The notes: generated from the letters alone by a model not told the origin. A stretch of DNA of 64,000 bases from Collinsella ureilytica (GCF_019795105.1 NZ_JAIMFO010000006.1:62001-126000); one strand, 5' to 3'; positions 43,856 through 52,997 are shown, counted from the first letter of the stretch. Program-made: numbers and translations.

Positions 43856-44953
43856 TTACAGCTCAGTGAACGTAAGCTCATCAAGGGCATCTGATGATGC
43901 GGACTCCTGAGGCTCTTCTGGTGCTAGGGTGTTTGGATTGCGCTTGAGGAATTGCAAGGCAAGGGCGAACACCAGCGAGCCAATAAGCATCGAAGCTACC
44001 CATTCAACTGGATGATTCATGCCCGGGATTGCAAGGAATCCACCAGAAGGAACACTTGATGCGACATCAAAGAAGCCGCAAAGCGCACCGGAGACTGCCG
44101 ATCCCAACGCCGTACAAACGGTAATCCTGAGCAAGTCATTCAAGATGATTGGGAACGATCCTTCCGTGATCTGGAAGCATCCCATGACAAAAGCTGTTTT
44201 GAGGGCGTTGGTCTCTTGATCAGAGAAGAGGTTGCGGCGAAGTGCGCGTGAGATGAAATATCCCATCGTAAGACCAAGTGGCGCGATCATCGAAGCTTGG
44301 ATAAGGTTGGCGATGGGGCCACCAATTCCTTCAGACTGCAAGCCAATAGCAAAAGTGAAGACTACCTTGTTAATGGGCCCACCATAATCTACTGCCGACA
44401 AAACTCCAACAAGTGCACCAAAGGCAACCTGTGCACCGGGATTTCCCTGCATGCTCCTCAAAAGGGAGGTAATTCCTTCAGTGAGCCAAAGAATGGGAAC
44501 TCCAATTACATACTGCATGGCAAGGCCAATAATTAAGGCAACAAGCAGTGGAAGGATCAACTGAGGCAAAAGGCCACGCACCCAAGCAGGAACTTTTACA
44601 ACCTTCAGGAGCCACTTGGTCAAAAAGCCTACGAGGAAGCCCGAGATCAATCCACCTAAAAAGCCATATCCATCTACCTTGCAGAGCAAGCCGAGTACAA
44701 AGCCAGGTGCAATACCCGCCTTATCAGCAATGGAATATGCGATGCCCGTTGAAATAACGATTGGAATAAATCCAAGAGCGGTTCCACCAAGCGTAGTAAG
44801 AAGGTCTGGAATAGGAGTCGCTGCACCTAAGCTGTCGACAAAACTGCCGCCCATAATATTGCCGATGACCATGAGCATACCGGAGGATGCTACATAAGGA
44901 ATTAGGTAGGCGATGGCGGTCATCATATGCTTCTTTAGCTGAAGCTGTTTCAT
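43856..44953 (-). CDS. PTS fructose-family EIIC permease
   Basis: 365-residue membrane component with about nine helices. The substrate-site motif of fructose-type EIIC is visible as VDYGGPINKVVF, along with GFIPIVISTGIAYSIADKAGIAPGF and ITEGSFPII. Together with separate EIIB and EIIA genes it makes a complete transporter. Fructose-family permeases generally phosphorylate at C1. ATG 44953 has AAAGGG upstream. Confidence 0.92.
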   Translation of the reverse strand: MKQLQLKKHMMTAIAYLIPYVASSGMLMVIGNIMGGSFVDSLGAATPIPDLLTTLGGTALGFIPIVISTGIAYSIADKAGIAPGFVLGLLCKVDGYGFLGGLISGFLVGFLTKWLLKVVKVPAWVRGLLPQLILPLLVALIIGLAMQYVIGVPILWLTEGITSLLRSMQGNPGAQVAFGALVGVLSAVDYGGPINKVVFTFAIGLQSEGIGGPIANLIQASMIAPLGLTMGYFISRALRRNLFSDQETNALKTAFVMGCFQITEGSFPIILNDLLRITVCTALGSAVSGALCGFFDVASSVPSGGFLAIPGMNHPVEWVASMLIGSLVFALALQFLKRNPNTLAPEEPQESASSDALDELTFTEL

Positions 44954-45002
44954 GGCTACACGCCCTTTCATCTGAGGTATCTGACTGGATTGATAGTTCG
45001 TA

Positions 45003-45317
45003 CTAGTTCTTTGCCAGCAAGTTTTCTATCTTCTGGATCAATTCATCTGAGTTGTGAACCACAGTCTTAGTGGGAACTTCAATTACTTTCTTTCCCTTAA
45101 ACCGATCCTTACCAGAAATGGAAACATCCACAGCAAGGATCACAACGTCTGCCTGATCAATCTCCTCCTGCGTAAGTGCGCTCTCCTGTCCAATCACCCC
45201 CTGCGTCTCTACATGAATGACATGCCCTCGCTTTTCTGCTGCCTGAGTAAGCTTTTCTTGCGCCAAATACGTATGAGCAATTCCAGCAACGCAAGCACAA
45301 ACCCCAACAATGTTCAT
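45003..45317 (-). CDS. PTS fructose-family EIIB
   Basis: 104-residue cytoplasmic domain that passes phosphate to the sugar. The active-site loop is GVCACVAGIAHTYLAQEKL; the phosphorylated Cys is expected to be Cys9, just before VAGIAHT. The usual CPTGIAHT reads CVAGIAHT here, with Pro-Thr replaced. Spaced 49 bp from EIIC. Confidence 0.92.
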   Translation of the reverse strand: MNIVGVCACVAGIAHTYLAQEKLTQAAEKRGHVIHVETQGVIGQESALTQEEIDQADVVILAVDVSISGKDRFKGKKVIEVPTKTVVHNSDELIQKIENLLAKN

Positions 45318-45349
45318 GTGGATACACCCCTCTCTTACTCTCGAGCTCG

Positions 45350-45802
45350 TTACACCAACGCTGAAATAATCTCTTGCGGATTCTCAGCGCAGCTCAGCTC
45401 CTTAACTGCCTCATCGTGTGCCAGCCTTCTAGCCGTTTGTGCCAAAAGTCTCAGGTGTTCTTCAGCACCTTCAACACTGGCGGGAACACAAAACATGATC
45501 ACGATGTCAACGTCTGCATCTCCCTCGTGCGACTCCCAAATCACAGGATGAAGGAGCTTAAAAACTGCCATCGTCGCTTCGACAACTTGCGGACTCTTGC
45601 CGTGAGGAATTGCGATGCCTTGCCCAATAGCAGTTGGGCCAAGCTTTTCTCGTTCGATTACGTCGTTTAAAAAAGCTTCTGCATCTGGAATAAGGCCATT
45701 ACCCGCAAGCACCTCACACATTTGTCGCAATGCGTCAGCTTTGTTTGCAGCACTCACATTGAGCCGTATATTTTCTGGACGAAGAATATCCTTGAGCTCC
45801 AC
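45350..45802 (-). CDS. PTS fructose-family EIIA
   Basis: 150-residue EIIA of the fructose/mannitol/nitrogen type. The phosphorylated His is in IAIPHGKSP (near residue 66). RLLAQTARRLAHDE is the usual C-terminal helix. It receives phosphate from HPr and passes it to the neighbouring EIIB. Confidence 0.92.
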   Translation of the reverse strand: MELKDILRPENIRLNVSAANKADALRQMCEVLAGNGLIPDAEAFLNDVIEREKLGPTAIGQGIAIPHGKSPQVVEATMAVFKLLHPVIWESHEGDADVDIVIMFCVPASVEGAEEHLRLLAQTARRLAHDEAVKELSCAENPQEIISALV

Positions 45803-45819
45803 TTCCTCCCCCTCACCGG

Positions 45820-46686
45820 TTAGCAGGTGTAAAAGTGGGCTTTATCGTTCGCCCCAAACAGATGAATCTTATGAGCAGCAGTCTTTTTGAGCGCCTCCAC
45901 ACACGAAGGGAAGATATCCAGCGGCTCGCGAACCTGGGGATTTTCCAACACAATGCGGGCTTGCTGCATGAAAGACGCCTTGATGTCAGAAGAGATATTG
46001 ATCTTGTTGATTCCGCGCTTTACTGCCTCAGCAATCTCGCTATCAGGATTGCCAGAACCACCATGCAGCACAAGTGGAATATCTACCGCTGCCTTAATTT
46101 CTGAAAGCAGTTCTTGCTCGAGATGCGGCTGGAAATCACTTGGGTACAGGCCATGCGCTGTTCCGATAGCAACCGCTAAGCAATCGACCTTAGTTTCTTG
46201 TACAAAAGCGATGGCGTCTTCCACCTTGGTGAAGATGATTTCATCGCAATTACCTTCTGGATTATTATCCGCAGTTCCGATGGTTCCAAGCTCTGCCTCA
46301 ACAGAAATTCCAAGAGGGTGCGCTATTGCCACAACTTCTTTTGTAATCGCTACATTCTCATCAAAACTCTTTGAAGATGCATCGATCATGACGGAAGTAA
46401 AGCCATCTCGTACAGCTCGATACACCTGCTCAAGTGAGCCACCATGATCAAGATGGATAGCGACCGGCACGCTCGCTTGGTGCGCCAGATCTTTTGCCAT
46501 CTCTACAAAACTGTCGCCAACCCACTCCAGCTCATTGGGATGAATGGCAAGAATAACTGGGGCGCTCTCCTCTTCGCAGCACTCTATAACAGCTTTGAGC
46601 ATAGAGTCTTGAGAAACATTGAATGCAGGTATTGCAAAGTTCCTCTCATGAGCAACCTGTAAGAGGTCTGCCATATTCCGCAACAT
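45820..46686 (-). CDS. Class II ketose-(bis)phosphate aldolase
   Basis: 288-residue zinc aldolase of the FbaA/GatY/KbaY group. Zinc and phosphate ligands: AIHLDHGGSLEQV, EAELGTIG, GTAHGLYPSDF, VLHGGSGNPDSEI and INKINISSD. First gene of the operon, so its likely substrate is the sugar phosphate made by the PTS. Fructose- or tagatose-bisphosphate, or a ketose-1-phosphate, are all possible. ATG 46686 has AAAGGAT upstream. Confidence 0.9.
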   Translation of the reverse strand: MLRNMADLLQVAHERNFAIPAFNVSQDSMLKAVIECCEEESAPVILAIHPNELEWVGDSFVEMAKDLAHQASVPVAIHLDHGGSLEQVYRAVRDGFTSVMIDASSKSFDENVAITKEVVAIAHPLGISVEAELGTIGTADNNPEGNCDEIIFTKVEDAIAFVQETKVDCLAVAIGTAHGLYPSDFQPHLEQELLSEIKAAVDIPLVLHGGSGNPDSEIAEAVKRGINKINISSDIKASFMQQARIVLENPQVREPLDIFPSCVEALKKTAAHKIHLFGANDKAHFYTC

Positions 46687-46925
46687 GAGTGTGATCCTTT
46701 CTTCGAGCCTCTTAGATATGGAATGAAATTACTTATAAATTGAGATTGACTTAACTTTTGTAATTTCATTTCACCTAGATACTACGATTTTTAGATCCCG
46801 TATTGGTAATTGGGGAAATTTAAACCGTAAGCGGTATGTTTTGACGCGCGAACGGCATCTCTTCAACTTATATTCAAGCTGTCTTATATGAAGTTTTAAG
46901 CAGAGCGAAGCTTGATGAAAGTTTA
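46687..46925 (-). promoter_or_regulatory. Control region of the pentose operon, with a split palindrome
   Basis: Arms TGAAATTAC (46724-46732) and GTAATTTCA (46760-46768), 36 bp centre to centre, bracket an AT-rich stretch that includes a TATAAG -10-like box on the minus strand. RpiR-family proteins bind such TGAAA/TTTCA palindromes, and the RpiR gene lies immediately upstream. Confidence 0.6.
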
Positions 46926-47795
46926 TTACAGCTTAAATTCTGAGAGGAGCAAGTCCAGCTCATCGGCACTCAGCTCATCCCCCCGTGACCTCATCATGAG
47001 ATCAATGCGCAAGACTAACGCATCAATTAAGAAGAACTCGCCAAGATGCGACTCCACGCGCGGCGCGATCGGCTGAAAAACGCGAGCAGGGTTAGCAGAG
47101 GAGATTACAACTTTGGATTGGCGCGTAAGAGGCGATACCTTATCCCCTGTAATCGCGATGATCTCAACCTGTTTCTCATGCGCAAGCTCTACAAGCCGCA
47201 ATAAGCCCGTAGATGCACCCGATCGAGAAATTGCAATCAACACATCTCCCGGCTCAGCATTGGAAAGATGTCGAATTTTCGTTTCAATCCTACTGCCAGT
47301 AAACGCACGAACGCCGAGCGTATTCAGTCTGAACTCAAGGTCATCTGCCAGTGGAGCTGAGTTACCAATAGCGGCAACATAAACTGTCGGAGCTTCCAAA
47401 ATAAGCTCAGCTGCTTGATCAATACAGGCGACATTTTTTGGATTACACAAGAGCTTGAGATAAAGAAGGCTTTGCGTAAAAGAATACGTTACCGGATCTC
47501 GTGGAGTGCCTCCGTCAATATCTTCCGCCTGCTGTCTGAGGTCGCTCATCAACATAATGCGCATCTGATAGTAACCAGAATACCCTGCATGCTGACTCAT
47601 ACGAACAACAGTTGCATCGCTTACCTGGCAAAGCTCAGCAAGCTGAGAAACATTCAGCTCAGCAATGGCAGAGGGGTTTTCTAACACCTTGCGGGCAACC
47701 TTTTGCTCAGCGCGTGAAAAGTGATCAAAACCACTTGCCAGCGTATCAACCACCGAGCGCATGGCTTCCTCAGGAGGGCTCTGCGGAACCGCCAT
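46926..47795 (-). CDS. RpiR-family regulator of the pentose operon
   Basis: 289 residues: helix-turn-helix with LNVSQLAELCQVSDATVVRM and a SIS domain (TVYVAAIGNSAPLADDLEFRL; VLIAISRSGASTGLLRL). It lies upstream of the aldolase-PTS-xylB-lyxose isomerase genes on the same strand and is the natural candidate regulator, sensing a phosphosugar. A separate promoter region and palindrome lie between it and the operon. Confidence 0.92.
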   Translation of the reverse strand: MAVPQSPPEEAMRSVVDTLASGFDHFSRAEQKVARKVLENPSAIAELNVSQLAELCQVSDATVVRMSQHAGYSGYYQMRIMLMSDLRQQAEDIDGGTPRDPVTYSFTQSLLYLKLLCNPKNVACIDQAAELILEAPTVYVAAIGNSAPLADDLEFRLNTLGVRAFTGSRIETKIRHLSNAEPGDVLIAISRSGASTGLLRLVELAHEKQVEIIAITGDKVSPLTRQSKVVISSANPARVFQPIAPRVESHLGEFFLIDALVLRIDLMMRSRGDELSADELDLLLSEFKL

Positions 47796-48144
47796 GCAAA
47801 CCCCCTTTCGTCGATACTGCTTCCTTATCTGTGCATTATAGGCAATAAGACGAGCATGCTGAGTCAGCCGGCCTATACACGGCTGCTACTCCTCGGTAAG
47901 GGGGAAACACTGCTCCTGATCACGCATATAAAAAAGCCTTAATCTACCTCGATTGCTTTAAGCGCACGAGCGTAACCGTTTACAGCTAAATGATGTGCGC
48001 ATCAATAAACTGCCGTGCCGCACAAAACTATATGCACAGGTGTTACTCTTAAAGTATCTATCAGCCTGCGGGAATCTATCCTCCCAACCGCTATCTGTAC
48101 CCACCTGTACAAGAAAGGAAGACCGGGTCACTATGAAGCCTGAC
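47796..48144. other. Gene-free region with a truncated adhesin leader
   Basis: No complete gene. The right half (48038-48139) is a copy of the leader of the surface-protein gene at 50.1 kb, up to ATG-AAG-C. The frame stops after nine codons at the insertion-sequence end. Confidence 0.6.
48038..48139 (+). repeat. Left copy of the surface-protein leader
   Basis: Matches 50071-50172 at 96 of 102 bases, without gaps. It includes the AGAAAGGA ribosome site and ATGAAGC start. The rest of its gene has been lost at the insertion-sequence boundary, so this is the remnant of a second, related surface-protein gene. Confidence 0.9.
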
Positions 48145-48205
48145 TTCCGTAGCAAATTTTAGGAAACAATACCACTGAGCTGCGAATACGAGCGATTTTT
48201 CCTGA

Positions 48206-49417
48206 TCATTTCTTGTGTGGTAGTTTGGCCTTTGCTGCTTTTGCCATAATTGCTTTGGCATCTTTTGTACGTAGGTTTTTAAGCTTGAGCTCTTCGAGAC
48301 CAACAGTTTCTACCAGCTTGTCTGAGTCATCACTTCGGTGCGTACATACCCACCAGTTTGCGTCAATGTTCACGCAGTTCATCTGTGCGATTTCTTCTCG
48401 TATGCGCGCACACGTGAGCCCACTTGCCCATTGTAAGAGTCGCAAGATCACCAGCGCTATATAGCAGGTGAGAAAGTGTGCCTCAATATGTGCTGGTGTC
48501 CAGACGTATACCGGGCGAGCCACAAGCTCTGACTTGGTGATCTTGAATGACTCTTCAATTCTCCAAAGCTCTCGGTAGGTATCAATGATTTGCTCAGCTG
48601 ACCAGGAGGTCTCACTGGTGACAATCAAATAGTAGCCATCTAAGGCTTCTGCTTGAGCGATGGCTTTTGTATCGAGAGCAAGTGCGCGAGCATCTGCGAT
48701 CTCTCCGGTTGCTGTATCGAAGTGCAAGCCTCGTACGTATTTGGCAGCACCAAAGCTCGTGGCGCGTGTATAAGCACCAGGGTTTGCAATTAAAGCCTTT
48801 GCCTTTTCAATCACTCGTGCTCGCTCACGCCTGGCACGCTCAGCGTACTTCCGTGACCAAAACGCGACATACTTCACCTCAACCACGACGTCTTTTGCTG
48901 TGTTGTCTGCTGTATCTTGGGCTTTGAGATGTATGGTCTTTACTCCTTGTTTGGACTTCATCTTAAAGTCGCTCCGAGCCGTATAGCCCGCCTCATCTAA
49001 GACCCATGCTTTGAGCTCGTTGTCTGACTTGGTTGCACGAAGTGACTGGGAAAAGACAAAGCCATCTTTTGTAGCGAGGGTAGCTGCGATATTTTCCGAA
49101 CAGTTAAGTCCTTTGTCAGCAACTGTCACCACACGCTCAAGACCGTAGTCACACTTCAGATCTTGTAAGGTCGGTATCATCGTTTTGCTATCAGATGTAT
49201 TGCCGGGAAATATGCGGTACGCAATCGGTATGCCACGCCCATCTTGCAAAAGCCCCATCTGCACGATCGGGCTTTTTCGGTGCTCTTTAGAAACACCGCG
49301 ACGTCTCAGACTGTCTTCCGTATCTATCTCAAAGTAGTAGTTGGTCACGTCGTAGTACACCGACGACAGATCACGCGTACACCCTTTTGCAATTGAGCGG
49401 TTCATAGAAGACACCAC
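48206..49417 (-). pseudogene. Transposase, C-terminal part (after an in-frame TGA)
   Basis: Catalytic part of an IS1634-type DDE transposase. Motifs: the first Asp region VYYDVTNYYFE, VTVADKGLNCSENIA and the Glu region YRELWRIEESFKITKSEL with the YREL..IE.SF pattern of IS4 transposases. It is in the same reading frame as the N-terminal part and separated only by TGA at 49424-49426. A GTG at 49417 is the first possible restart. Confidence 0.88.
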
Positions 49418-49423
49418 GCTATC

Positions 49424-49993
49424 TCAGGCAAGAGCCAGACCATCAAGTGCGCGATAGACATCATCATCTGAAAAGGGACTGCGAAAGAAATAGCGCTCGC
49501 GATGATTCCAAGCAGAAAGCTTCGATCCAGGATCAACTAAGCGCTCTAAGACCAGAAGCCTACATACGGCATCTAAGCTATACGCTGTACTCGATGTTCG
49601 AGCAGCACGCTTCAAGGTAGTTCCAATACCTAAAGCAGAGTAGTAGGCAAACGCTACAGCACTGCCGATGTTTTTAACCGAAGGTGTTCGTTTATCGAGG
49701 CGCTGCATCGGATGGATATCGATCGTGACTGGTCGCTCAGCGCTTTGTTTGGCCCGAGTCATCTCGCGCGCTACAGCCTTTCCCCACGCAATAGGATCAG
49801 CATGTTCTAAAACAAGCTCATCAAGATAGCCAAGAGAGCGAACCGTGCGCTGTCTTGTGCGAGCTCCTTCACGAAAGCTCTCATAGATAGCGAGCTTAAC
49901 CCGTCCGTTTGCTTGCGGAATCTGCTTCAAAAATATCCAGGCTCCTTCCACCCTTATTCCCATAAGCATACAACATACCACGCAATACCACAC
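49424..49993 (-). pseudogene. Transposase, N-terminal part (ends at an in-frame TGA)
   Basis: About 190 residues of the DNA-binding end (KQIPQANGRVKLAIYESF, then VRSLGYLDEL), as in IS1634 transposases. The frame runs LDGLALA-stop-DSVVSSMNR; changing the TGA back to CGA would restore a 596-codon transposase. The element is therefore probably not autonomously active. The true start may be ATG 49963 rather than the first codon. Confidence 0.88.
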
Positions 49994-50070
49994 AAGAAAA
50001 AAGCCCTAAACGGGCAGGTCACGGCATATCTTTTCAAAGAGATCTAGATAAAGTTGCTGCGGAAAAGTGG

Positions 50071-50172
50071 AGGTGTTACTCTTAGAGCATCTATCAGCCT
50101 GAGGAAATCTATCCTCCCAACCGCTATCTATACCCACCTGTACAAGAAAGGAAAACCGGGTCACTATGAAGC
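50071..50172 (+). repeat. Right copy of the surface-protein leader
   Basis: 102 bp immediately outside the right end of the insertion sequence, 94% identical to 48038-48139. Six substitutions, no gaps. It forms the leader and first codons of the existing surface-protein gene. Confidence 0.9.
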
Positions 50173-50747
50173 ACTACTTGCCTCCTTCTCAGCACGTCAA
50201 AATGATGTGCGCATCGGCACTCACCGCAGTGTTGTTCTTTATCTTTACGGTACCGGCATTTGCCGCAATCTCGTACCCCTTCGAGATTCAATTCTTGCCC
50301 CCTGCATCCTCGACTGAGACCAAGCCGGATCTGGACATTACCAACGCTGGCCCCAATGCAGAGAAATGGCCTGGAAACAAGGGAGAATTTAATGCAAAAC
50401 TCGTCCTCAACAGCGAGGACGATATTGATAAGATCTCGGTTCCCACGCCACTTTGGGAGTACGAGCGAGGCTATAAGGAGTCCACGCTTGGTGCCTACTT
50501 TGAAGCGCAAACGCTCAACAAGAAGTTTACTACGAGCGACGAGCTCAAGCAGCTGATCCGCGATCACATGAACGATGGAAAGCTGAAGTCCAGCCTGTGG
50601 CTTCAGGTTGTCTACATTCCTCGTGTTGCATTCTATCAGCAAGATCTGCAGGATGACGGCACGCTTGCTGTAAACCCAACTCCCGCTCTGGTTAAAGAGC
50701 ACCTCTTTGGGCACGAGCTTACGGGTGCTTTACCTGAGGGCAAGTAG
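50166..50747 (+). pseudogene. LPXTG surface protein, N-terminal part (ends at an in-frame TAG)
   Basis: 193 residues. The signal peptide (SALTAVLFFIFTVPAFA) ends near residue 33. A mature region with no known domain follows, beginning ISYPFEIQFLPPAS. The frame reads ALPEGK-stop-FEGYVFKGWFDRGY, so a single TAG (probably from CAG) splits what should be a 507-codon gene. The secreted N-terminal fragment would not be anchored to the wall. Confidence 0.88.
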
Positions 50748-51689
50748 TTTGAGGGCTATGTATTTAAAGGATGGTTTGACCGGGGCTATCGCTCCTTGCC
50801 ATTCGGTCCAGAAAAATGCAAGTTCAGGAACTTCGTTCGCTACATTGCTTCTTACAACCCGCTCGTTAGCTTTGATGTAAACGGCGGTGTCTTAGCAAAG
50901 CCAGAAGATGCTCAGCAAGAGATTGAACCCAATTCACCGTACGCTAAGCGTCCCGCAGACCCCACGCGTGAAGGCTATACATTTGTGTACTGGCAAGACC
51001 TTGCAACCGGCAAAAAGTTTGATTTCACGACTGCCGTCAAAAAGCCCTATAAGCTCCAGGCCGTATGGCGCTTAATTCCAACTGGCCAGCCGGTAACGGT
51101 TGAGCAGGGAAGCCCGGCACCTGATGCAAAGACCGGTATTGCAAACGCCAATGACCTGCCAGATGGCACCACCTTTGCGTGGGAGCACACACCTTCTACC
51201 GACACGATCGGTACCACCGATCAGGTAATTGTTGTCACACAGCCCAATAGCCCCGCTGAGCGCGTCACCGTAAAGCTTGAGGTCACCAAAAAGCATGTGA
51301 CTCCAACTGGCCAGCCGGTAACGGTTGAGCAGGGAAGCCCGGCACCTGATGCAAAGACCGGTATTGCAAACGCCAATGACCTGCCAGATGGCACCACCTT
51401 TGCGTGGGAGCACACACCTTCTACCGACACGATCGGTACCACCGATCAGGTAATTGTTGTCACACAGCCTGATGGCACGATTGATCGCATCGTGATCAAG
51501 CTTGAGATCAAGAAGAAGGACTCTGAGAAGAAGACTCCTAAGACCAAGAAGACCAAATCCATCAAGAAGGACAAGGGTACGAGCCTCCCGCAAACCTCCG
51601 ATGCGTCCAGCATCGCTGCTCTGCTCGCATCTGCGAGCGCAGCAAGCATGTTCGTAGCCGGTTCTGTGCTTCGCAAAAAGCGCGCATAA
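50748..51689 (+). pseudogene. LPXTG surface protein, C-terminal part
   Basis: Continues in the same frame after the TAG. It has a Listeria-Bacteroides-type repeat (FEGYVFKGWFDRGY; then LVSFDVNGG to YTFVYWQDLATGKKF), two Rib/alpha-like domains of 75 residues each beginning PTGQPVTVEQGS, a Lys-rich spacer, and the sorting signal SLPQTSD, a hydrophobic stretch and RKKRA. LPQTS fits the LPXT(G/S) class of sortase substrates. Only read-through or reversion would put it on the cell wall. Confidence 0.88.
51078..51469 (+). repeat. Two Rib-like repeats, identical over 167 bp
   Basis: 51078-51244 and 51303-51469 are the same base for base; the period is 225 bp (75 codons). Lack of any silent change points to recent duplication or gene conversion. 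Confidence 0.92.
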
Positions 51690-51741
51690 GTAGATCGCCG
51701 CTCGGCACGCGGGCTCGCCCGCCCGACATAGCACCGTAAAC

Positions 51742-51770
51742 AAGACCGGAAGGCTCAGTCTTCCGGTCTT
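51742..51770. terminator. Bidirectional terminator
   Basis: Perfect 11-bp stem AAGACCGGAAG/CTTCCGGTCTT with a 7-base loop, followed by TTGTTGT, between the convergent surface-protein and membrane-protein genes. Confidence 0.85.
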
Positions 51771-51833
51771 GTTGTATCTCTCTACGTCTACAGCCTCTCC
51801 CAGATGCTCTTGCCCGAACACTCCTGAGTCGTC

Positions 51834-52490
51834 CTATAGCAAGCCCAGCGCGGTGCGCACAAAGCCTTCCAAGCGCGAGATCAGCTGAGTCATTCTCATC
51901 ATTACGTCATCTGGTGTCGCCCCACTTGCAATGATTGTCACGGCATAGGATGCTAAAAATACAACTGCAAGCAGAATGGGCAACAGTAACGCCATAATAA
52001 CCCAGCGCGCAATCAGGGCAAGGCGCGTATGCATGGCTCGCTTACGTGCATAAGCCATTTCTTGTCGATATTCTTCATACAAGGGCAAGCGCTCATGTGA
52101 GCTGAAGCCTCGTTGCTCCCGTCGCACGTTCATCGAATTGCGCCCGAACCCCGGCTGACTCCGTAACGCTCCGTGCTCACGCTGCTCATAACCCGCCGAG
52201 GGATACTGAAATCCGCTCCTGGCTTGAGAAGACTTTGCCTGCGCGTCATGGAGCTCAACGCTCTGGCGCCATGGGAGTCTCAGTCCCATCAGCGCACCCA
52301 GTATTGAGCCCTCTGAGGTTGAGCGATCTACGTTCAACCTTCTTTTTTGCTGCGCAGATGCATCAGTTTTGAGCGCAGGTACAGGATCTTTAAAGATCCT
52401 CATTGCCAAAGCCTCAGCTCCGCCTGAAGACGATCCGGCTCGTGCAGCCCGAGCCGCTATCTGCTCTGGAGTTTCTAGGAACAAATTCAT
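51834..52490 (-). CDS. Predicted single-pass membrane protein of unknown function
   Basis: 218 residues. The first two-thirds are hydrophilic, rich in Arg, Gln, Ser and Ala, and probably disordered. One strong hydrophobic segment (WVIMALLLPILLAVVFLASY) lies near residues 165-185, followed by a short amphipathic tail. No family recognised. The upstream GGAGCGTGC does not give a clear ribosome site; the coding quality is modest but the frame is long and has no better competitor. Confidence 0.6.
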   Translation of the reverse strand: MNLFLETPEQIAARAARAGSSSGGAEALAMRIFKDPVPALKTDASAQQKRRLNVDRSTSEGSILGALMGLRLPWRQSVELHDAQAKSSQARSGFQYPSAGYEQREHGALRSQPGFGRNSMNVRREQRGFSSHERLPLYEEYRQEMAYARKRAMHTRLALIARWVIMALLLPILLAVVFLASYAVTIIASGATPDDVMMRMTQLISRLEGFVRTALGLL

Positions 52491-52593
52491 AGCACGCTCC
52501 TCAATGAGGCGCGTGCAAAGGGGGTTATGCCATCATGAGCTGAGGCGCTTATAAGGTCAAGGGCTGTAAGCGCAGCCGTGCTACAAAAAGCAT

Positions 52594-52624
52594 GAACCCG
52601 AATGCTTCCGAGACATCCGGGTTC
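52594..52624. terminator. Hairpin upstream of the membrane-protein gene
   Basis: Stem TGAACCCG/CGGGTTCA (the outermost T and A lie one base beyond the stated ends) with a 17-base loop, in the gene-free region before the membrane protein. Confidence 0.45.
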
Positions 52625-52829
52625 AGTGTGCTCCGGATTCACTCCGGCTCACGGAGAGTCGAGCTGCAGGTCGAACCTCCTCTATGCGATCATTGTCTCC
52701 AAATTCTCACTTGTATGCACCACAACAGACCATTCAAGCCCTATCAGCAGAAGACCAACATATATCTTGATTTCCATACCAGTTTGCAGTCCCAGCACAA
52801 CCACGCTAGGTTAGAACATGCAAGCAAAA

Positions 52830-52857
52830 CGGGTCAGAGCGATATGTCTCTGACCCG
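52830..52857 (-). terminator. Terminator of tRNA-Arg
   Basis: Perfect 10-bp stem CGGGTCAGAG/CTCTGACCCG, followed on the minus strand by TTTTG. It lies just beyond the tRNA 3' end. Confidence 0.85.
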
Positions 52858-52867
52858 ACAGATTGCC

Positions 52868-52943
52868 TGGTGCCCCCGGGCCGATTCGAACGGCCGACAC
52901 CCACTTTAGGAGAGTGGTGCTCTATCCCCTGAGCTACGGAGGC
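52868..52943 (-). tRNA. tRNA-Arg (anticodon CCT)
   Basis: 76-nt cloverleaf: acceptor GCCTCCG pairs with CGGGGGC (one G-T), D-arm TAGCTCAGGGGATAGAGC, anticodon arm CCACT-CTCCTAA-AGTGG with anticodon CCT reading AGG, T-arm GTTCGAATC loop, discriminator A and an encoded CCA. No integrase or repeat of the tRNA end is seen nearby. Confidence 0.95.
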
Positions 52944-52997
52944 GCACAGCTACACAGTGTAGCAAAAGCCCGACCCACATCGAGCCCGAATCGCCAC

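Larger units (their letters stand above)
48145..50064 (-). mobile_element. IS1634-like insertion sequence (IS4 superfamily)
   Basis: About 1.9 kb. Imperfect terminal inverted repeats TTCCGTAGCAAATTT (left) and TTCCGCAGCAACTTT (right, read inward) bound a single large transposase frame. No target-site duplication is visible, and the two flanks carry paralogous leaders, so the element probably took part in a deletion or recombination after insertion. Confidence 0.85.
52491..52867. other. 377-bp gene-free region between membrane protein and tRNA-Arg
   Basis: Contains two terminators (52594-52624 and 52830-52857) and otherwise no recognisable feature. Confidence 0.6.

Noticed and set aside
49424-49426. 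Selenocysteine or programmed recoding at the transposase TGA
   Set aside because: No SECIS-like hairpin directly after the codon and IS1634 transposases do not use recoding; a simple nonsense change explains it.
48145-50064. Target-site duplication of the insertion sequence
   Set aside because: The flanking bases do not match; the flanks are paralogous leaders, consistent with later rearrangement.
52868-52943. tRNA-Arg as an integration site of an island
   Set aside because: No second copy of the tRNA 3' end and no integrase in the window.
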